This document shows positions 59,552 to 64,000 of a stretch of DNA of 64,000 nucleotides, one piece after another. The stretch spans positions 246,722-310,721 of the forward strand of contig CAVZIX010000004.1 in NCBI GenBank assembly GCA_963775395.1, written 5' to 3'. The translations under genes and the position numbers were made by a program. The notes under the pieces were generated by a model, which was given only the letters and a program-made list of their open reading frames with translations, searched no databases and was not told the DNA's origin. The stretch's first letter is position 1. Every line of letters starts with the position of its first letter. This DNA comes from JAIBJN01 sp963775395. GTDB taxonomy: Bacteria > Actinomycetota > Thermoleophilia > Gaiellales > Gaiellaceae.

Positions 59552-62500
59552 ATCCGGCGGGACGCTGCGGTGACGAGGGCCGCGGCGGCCAGCGCGCCGC
59601 CGCCCAGGGCGACCGCCAGGACGGGCCAGGTCACGGTCGCGTGCAGGGGGAGGTCGGTCGCGCGCGCGTCGGCAGTGACCGCGACCAGATCGACCACGAG
59701 CGCGCCCAGGAGCGCGGCGGTTGCAAGGCCTCCTGCCAGCCCCACCCCGACCACGACGAGGCTGCGGAGCCGTACGACCCGGCGCAGAAGGGCGGGGCGC
59801 GCGCCCTGCTCCTCGAGGTCGTCGAGGTCGCCGCGTTCGTCCCGGACGTCGGAGACGACGCCCAGCAGCACGCCGACGAGCGCGAGCCCGAGCGCCACGA
59901 TCGCGGCAGCGAGGAGCGTGAGCAGCGTCCCGCGGGCGAGTGGGTCGTAGCGCAGCGAGCGCTCGATCTCCGTACGGGACTCGAGGGCGAGGACGTCGAA
60001 GGGCGGCTCCGCCAGCGCGACTCCGAGCGCCTCGCGCGCTCGTTCGGTCGGCGCCCCGAGCCAAACCTCGTTCGGGACGGCGACGCCGGGGCGCGTGGCG
60101 TTGAGCGCCACGCCCAGCGACGTTCGGTCGGCGACCACGAAGTCGCCGCGCGTGCCGGGGAACCGCTCGGCGACTGCGGCGACCTGGACGGTCACCTGCT
60201 CGCCGGCGATGCGCAGGGCAAGCTCGCCGCCCGGGGCGGCGGCCGCAGCGACGCCGGGCGAGGCGACGACCAGGACGGGGGTCTCGTCGCTCGACTGGCG
60301 GGGCCTGAACCGGGTGGCGACCTGCTCACTCAGTACTCCCTGGAGCACGAGGCCGTCGGGGCTGCGGGACGGCTCCACGCCGTTGACGCCGATCCAGTCC
60401 TCGTAGCGGTCGAGCACCACCGCGCCGCCCGCGGTCTGCGCGGTCAGCGGGCCGAGCTCGAGCGCCAGCTCGCGCGGTCTGCCTTCACCGCCGCGCTCCT
60501 GGACCCTCACAGGCGGATTGAGCGTGAGGGCGACGATGCGGCCGCCCTGCGCCTCGGGCGGGACGGCCGCGCTCAGGGTCGCGGCCTGCTCGCCGGGCTC
60601 GCCCAGCACGAGGTGGACGTAGCCGCCGGCGGGAGTCTCGATGCTCGCCGTCAGGCTCATGCCTTCCCCCCGGGCCGCTACCTCGAGCCGGGATGCGTCG
60701 TCGGGAAGCACAGGGCCTCGCAGCTGCGGGTCGCGGGCGGGCTGGATGCGTTCGGCCAGGGCCGAGGGCGAGACGGCGCTGAAGTCGTCTCTCCAGCCGT
60801 TGAGGGCCGGGACAGCCTCCGCGTCGATTCCGACGACGGCGATGCCCGTTCGGCCACCGGCGCGGCTCACGTTGCCCGAGAGCCGGAGGACCGGCTCGAC
60901 CCGGACGTCGCCGCCCAGGTCCGCGAGGCGGTCGGGCGGCGCGGCGTCGTTGACCCGGATGAGCCGGGTCAGGTCCTCCCGGAGGGTGAAGTCGAGGGGG
61001 ACGGCGTAGGCGGCCTGTTCCACCTGGCCGCGGGCGAGCGTCGAGCGGTAGCTCTCTGCGAAGACGGCGAGGCCGACGCTGACGACGAGGAAGGCGGTCG
61101 CGACGGCCGCATGACCTGGGTGCCTGGCCAGCGAGAGCGCGGCCAGGCGCAGCCCGACCGATCGGCCGCGGGAAACGCGCTCGAGGAAGAGCAGGCCGGG
61201 GCGCAGCAGGCGGGCGCACACGACCGCCGCCACGAACGTCACGAGGCCGGGCAAGAGGACGAGCGCGGCGGCAGTGCCCGATTCCTGCGCCAGTGTCTCC
61301 TGGTCGAGATCGCCCCGGAGCAGCGTGATCGCGATCACGCCGACGGCGCCGAGCGCGGCGGCGTCGAGGGCGGAGAACGAGCGCCTGCCGAAGCCGATCG
61401 GCTTCGCCCTCAGCGCGGCCACGAGGACGAGGGCGAGCGCGACCGTGACGACCGCCGCCGCGAGCAGGCCCGTACGCGAGAGCGTCGAGTGCGCGAGGAC
61501 GTCGGCGACGGGCGCGTCGGCGCGTGAGGCCACGATCGCCCCGGCGAGCGTTCCGAGTGCCCACCCGGCCGCCGTGCCGACGACCGCGACCGCGGCGGCC
61601 TCGGTGCCGGTGAAGAGCGAGAGCTGCCAGCGTCTGGCGCCGAACCAGGTCAGCCGCCGCCGCGCCGACTCCGTGTCGCGCCGCATGCTCACTGCGGCGA
61701 GGATCGCGAACGCGAAGAGGAGCGCCGCCGACTCGCCGCCGACGAGCAGCAGGCGCCGGCCCGCCACCTCGCTCGCCTCCGAGGCGGTGCGCAGATCGCC
61801 GAGGGGCGCGGTCAGGTCGGCGGCGAAGGAGGCGTTCTGGAAGGACGTGCGGGCGCGTGCCACGTCCCCGGCGAACCCGTCGATGTTCCAGGCGCGGACG
61901 CTCCCGGGCTGCAGCGGGACGACCCACGCGTAGCTGCGGTACACGGTTTGCAGCTCGGGCGAGGAAACGAGCCCCTCGACGCCCTCCGCGAGGACGAGGG
62001 GGGCGGGCGGCGGACGGTGATAGTCGATCGCGTCCCGGTAGAAGGGGCTGAGCGCGGCCCTGGTCCGCTCTTCCTCGGCCGTCGTGATGAAGTCTCCGAA
62101 GAGCACGGGCGAGCGAACGGCCGCCGTCCCGACCTCGACGAGCCGCAGGCCCTCCACGTTCGGAAGCGACCCCACCCCGCGCAGGCGCACGACCTCGCAG
62201 CGCTCCGGCTCGCACGTCCGTGGCAGGCGGCCGGTGCGAAGCGTCACCCACTGCTCGAGCCCGTCGACGGCCCCCAGCCCGATGTAGCGGCCGGCGATCG
62301 TGCTCTCCCGGTAGAGGACGAGGCGCGTCGGGTCGGTACCGCTGACGCCGGCGAGTGCGTCCCGGGCGCCCTCGTCGAGCGTCGAGTAGCCCTCGGTCTG
62401 GGCCGGGATCCCGAACCAGCCCGCGCGCAACGAGCGCTGCGCCGCCGGGATCTCCCCGACTGCGCGGCCGACGCTCTCGTCCTTGGCGACGACCGTGCCG

Positions 62501-62673
62501 GCCAGAACGGTGGCGATCATCGCTGCGCCCGCGGCCACTCCTGCGGCCGCGAGGAGCGCGGTCGGCGCCCGCCTGGCGATGCGGACGGCGGCCAACTTCA
62601 GCGGATAGGCGATCGTGTGGAGCGCTCGCACCTCCTCGAACGCTGCCAGCCGCCGCGAGCCTCGACCAGTCAT
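59548..62673 (-). CDS. Large FtsX/MacB-type ABC permease
   Basis: 1041 residues. One N-terminal helix (ALLAAAGVAAGAAMIATVLA) precedes a large extracytoplasmic domain, then a three-helix FtsX block (LLLVGGESAALLFAFAILAA and following), further helices, a second external region and a final FtsX block (LLTLLAAAIVALGLALVGVL, AALLGALVVDLVAVT). Two permease units in one chain match the two ATPases fused in the partner. Probable role: export or release of lipoprotein or envelope components. ATG at 62673; divergent from the LysR gene by 29 bases. Confidence 0.9.
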   Translation of the reverse strand: MTGRGSRRLAAFEEVRALHTIAYPLKLAAVRIARRAPTALLAAAGVAAGAAMIATVLAGTVVAKDESVGRAVGEIPAAQRSLRAGWFGIPAQTEGYSTLDEGARDALAGVSGTDPTRLVLYRESTIAGRYIGLGAVDGLEQWVTLRTGRLPRTCEPERCEVVRLRGVGSLPNVEGLRLVEVGTAAVRSPVLFGDFITTAEEERTRAALSPFYRDAIDYHRPPPAPLVLAEGVEGLVSSPELQTVYRSYAWVVPLQPGSVRAWNIDGFAGDVARARTSFQNASFAADLTAPLGDLRTASEASEVAGRRLLLVGGESAALLFAFAILAAVSMRRDTESARRRLTWFGARRWQLSLFTGTEAAAVAVVGTAAGWALGTLAGAIVASRADAPVADVLAHSTLSRTGLLAAAVVTVALALVLVAALRAKPIGFGRRSFSALDAAALGAVGVIAITLLRGDLDQETLAQESGTAAALVLLPGLVTFVAAVVCARLLRPGLLFLERVSRGRSVGLRLAALSLARHPGHAAVATAFLVVSVGLAVFAESYRSTLARGQVEQAAYAVPLDFTLREDLTRLIRVNDAAPPDRLADLGGDVRVEPVLRLSGNVSRAGGRTGIAVVGIDAEAVPALNGWRDDFSAVSPSALAERIQPARDPQLRGPVLPDDASRLEVAARGEGMSLTASIETPAGGYVHLVLGEPGEQAATLSAAVPPEAQGGRIVALTLNPPVRVQERGGEGRPRELALELGPLTAQTAGGAVVLDRYEDWIGVNGVEPSRSPDGLVLQGVLSEQVATRFRPRQSSDETPVLVVASPGVAAAAAPGGELALRIAGEQVTVQVAAVAERFPGTRGDFVVADRTSLGVALNATRPGVAVPNEVWLGAPTERAREALGVALAEPPFDVLALESRTEIERSLRYDPLARGTLLTLLAAAIVALGLALVGVLLGVVSDVRDERGDLDDLEEQGARPALLRRVVRLRSLVVVGVGLAGGLATAALLGALVVDLVAVTADARATDLPLHATVTWPVLAVALGGGALAAAALVTAASRRI

Positions 62674-62690
62674 GTTGCTACGCGCTTGGT

Positions 62691-62703
62691 TAAGCTGTGC
62701 TTA
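62691..62703. promoter_or_regulatory. Inverted repeat in the ABC permease-LysR intergenic region, candidate operator
   Basis: TAAGC-TGT-GCTTA, a perfect 5-3-5 repeat, ending on the first base of the LysR ATG. LysR proteins bind T-N11-A palindromes; T62691 and A62703 fit that rule. Autoregulation and control of the divergent ABC operon would be expected. Confidence 0.45.
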
Positions 62704-63629
62704 TGCTCGATGTCAGACGTCTGCGCGTGCTCCGCGAAGTCGCGCTCCGCGGATCGATCGCGGGCGCCGCGGAATCGCTTCGCTTCACGCCGTCCGCGGT
62801 CTCCCAGCAGGTCGCGAAGCTCGAGCGCGAGGCGGGCGTGGCGCTCGTGGAGCGCGGGCCGAGGAGCGTCACCCTCACGCCCGCAGGCTGGCGGCTCGTC
62901 GAGCACGCCGAGGCCATCCTCGAGCGGCTCTCGGCGGCGGAGTCGGAGCTGCGCGAGCTGGCCGGCTCGCCGCCCGAGCTGCGCGTTGGCGCGAACACGA
63001 CCGCGGCGGTCAGCATCATCCCGGACGCGCTCGCCCGCTTCACCGCGGTTCGGCCGGACGTGGAAGTGACCGTGGCCGAGTCGGATCCGCTGATCTCGCT
63101 GGCGCGGTTGTGTGCGCGTGAGCTCGACCTGACGATCGTGTTCGAGTATGACTACGTGCCGCTGCCCGACGACCCGCGGGTCGCGCTCGAGGTGCTTCTC
63201 GAGGAGCCGATGCGCATAGTTCTCCCGGCCGGGCACCCCGTCGCCCGCCAGCGCGCCGTGCGCCTGCTCGACCTCGCCGACGAGACCTGGATCCGTAGCA
63301 CGCCGCGCTCGTCGTGCCACCCCTTCACGGAGCGCGCCTGCCGCGCGGCCGGCTTCGACCCGCGGATCCGCTTCGAGTTCGACGACTACGCCGCGATGCA
63401 GAGCCTCGTCGCCTCCGGTGCCGGCGTCGCCTTTGCCCCGGACATGGGGCTCACGCGCGTGAATCCGGGCGTGGCCGTCCGGCCGATCGCCTTCGGTCCC
63501 AAGCGTCGAGTGCACGCCGCGCTTCGTGCAGGCGAGGGCGGCTCCGCTGGCATCCCCGAGATGCTCGCCGCCCTGCGGGAAAGCGTCGCGGCCCGCGAGC
63601 CGCTCTTCCCCGCCGTCGCCGGGGCCTAA
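62703..63629 (+). CDS. LysR-family transcriptional regulator
   Basis: 308 residues. N-terminal winged helix-turn-helix (VRRLRVLREVALRGSIAGAA, SLRFTPSAVSQQVAKLERE) and a periplasmic-binding-fold effector domain (LRVGANTTAAVSIIPDALAR, DLTIVFEYDYVPL, EEPMRIVLPAGHPVARQRAV). The ATG at 62703 gives MLDVRRLRVL, preferred to a GTG two codons earlier. Effector unknown. Divergent orientation makes the ABC pair the likely target. Confidence 0.93.
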   Translation: MLDVRRLRVLREVALRGSIAGAAESLRFTPSAVSQQVAKLEREAGVALVERGPRSVTLTPAGWRLVEHAEAILERLSAAESELRELAGSPPELRVGANTTAAVSIIPDALARFTAVRPDVEVTVAESDPLISLARLCARELDLTIVFEYDYVPLPDDPRVALEVLLEEPMRIVLPAGHPVARQRAVRLLDLADETWIRSTPRSSCHPFTERACRAAGFDPRIRFEFDDYAAMQSLVASGAGVAFAPDMGLTRVNPGVAVRPIAFGPKRRVHAALRAGEGGSAGIPEMLAALRESVAAREPLFPAVAGA

Positions 63630-63677
63630 GAGACGGTTACCGGCTCGTCCGGCGGGGCGTATCCGTAACCTGACGGC

Positions 63678-64000
63678 ATGGTGGGGGGCCGACTTGTCGT
63701 CGCCGTGCTCGTCTTCCTGCTCCTGAGCGGGTGCAGCGGCGGCTCGGACGAGCCAGAAGGCACGCCGTCCACGTCGTCGGTCGCGGAGGAGCCGGAGCCG
63801 ACCGAGACCGCGTCCGGCACGGACACCGGCGGGACCGACGGCGCAGGCTCGCCCGGCCGCGGCGGTCCGCTCTCCCTCCGGGAATTCGTCTCGGGCCTCG
63901 AGGCGCCCGTGCACGCGACCGGTGCGCCCGGGGAGCCGGACCGGCTATACGTCGTCGAGCAGGTCGGCCGGATTCGCATCGTCGAGAACGGCCGGCTGCT
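63678..64000 (+). CDS. Lipoprotein sugar dehydrogenase, PQQ/Gdh type (5' part)
   Basis: The first 107 residues are in the window. A lipoprotein signal (VVAVLVFLLLSGCSGGSDEP, lipobox LLSGC) and a Ser/Thr/Glu-rich linker precede LREFVSGLEAPVHATGAPGE and DRLYVVEQVGRIRIVENG, the first blade of glucose/sorbosone dehydrogenase propellers. The mature protein would lie outside the cytoplasmic membrane and oxidise aldoses. ATG at 63678; the gene runs off the window end. Confidence 0.85.
   Translation, partial: MVGGRLVVAVLVFLLLSGCSGGSDEPEGTPSTSSVAEEPEPTETASGTDTGGTDGAGSPGRGGPLSLREFVSGLEAPVHATGAPGEPDRLYVVEQVGRIRIVENGRL

Overview
The window is GC-rich and densely coded, with many GTG and TTG starts and many 1-4 bp GTGA/ATGA gene overlaps. 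It carries an ECF sigma factor, a monofunctional biotin ligase, separate accD and accA genes, a three-domain LigD, a bacterial PolX with PHP domain, an MrfA/YprA-type helicase, a Pkn-type kinase and an ANTAR regulator. Together these suggest a high-GC Gram-positive bacterium, probably a deep-branching actinobacterium (Thermoleophilia/Gaiella-like). The lineage is my inference; there is no rRNA gene here to settle it.

0-9.4 kb: lipid initiation. A reverse-strand biotin-protein ligase faces a long forward run: ECF sigma, fabZ-fabH-fabD, two perfect hairpins, fabG-fabF, a HAD hydrolase, a ureohydrolase with an N-terminal zinc ribbon, then accD-accA. No acpP or enoyl reductase gene lies inside the run. 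9.4-24 kb: ligD, a GNAT protein, an HD-GYP c-di-GMP phosphodiesterase with a frame break, remains of an M36 metalloprotease, a type-II NADH dehydrogenase, a LOG-like protein, an RTX-repeat secreted protein (also with a frame break near its 3' end), an MrfA-like helicase, and thiD-thiL.

23.5-37.8 kb: thioredoxin, a dolichol-phosphate-mannose-synthase-like glycosyltransferase, polX, a PLP decarboxylase, otsB, a TSUP transporter split into two half genes, an M23 endopeptidase, a hsp20-lon proteostasis operon, an MMPL exporter, a lipoprotein and a macro-domain protein. 37.8-48.8 kb: a cell-surface sugar region. rmlA, rmlC, rmlD and rmlB make dTDP-L-rhamnose, interrupted by an antibiotic-phosphotransferase-like gene; a Ser/Thr kinase with TPRs and a SpoIID-domain protein follow; then a reverse-strand set (acetyltransferase, Gfo/Idh oxidoreductase, nucleotide-sugar dehydrogenase, 2-epimerase) resembles UDP-diacetamido-mannuronate synthesis without its aminotransferase.

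48.8-54.8 kb: the accessory part. REP-like palindromes precede tRNA-Lys(CTT). About 1.2 kb beyond the tRNA is a second copy of its 3' 22 bp, directly followed by a decayed fragment of an alpha/beta hydrolase whose intact relative lies at 54.8-55.4 kb. Small unrecognised proteins, an ANTAR regulator and an AT-rich promoter patch occupy this stretch. 54.8-64 kb: hydrolase, WD40-like/TolB propeller, small membrane protein, GAF-GGDEF protein, a fused double-ATPase ABC protein with a giant FtsX-type permease, a divergent LysR regulator, and the start of a lipoprotein sugar dehydrogenase cut by the window end.

I see no clearly new defence or mobile system. The best leads are the tRNA-associated scar, the split transporter, the zinc-ribbon ureohydrolase and the interrupted sugar pathways.
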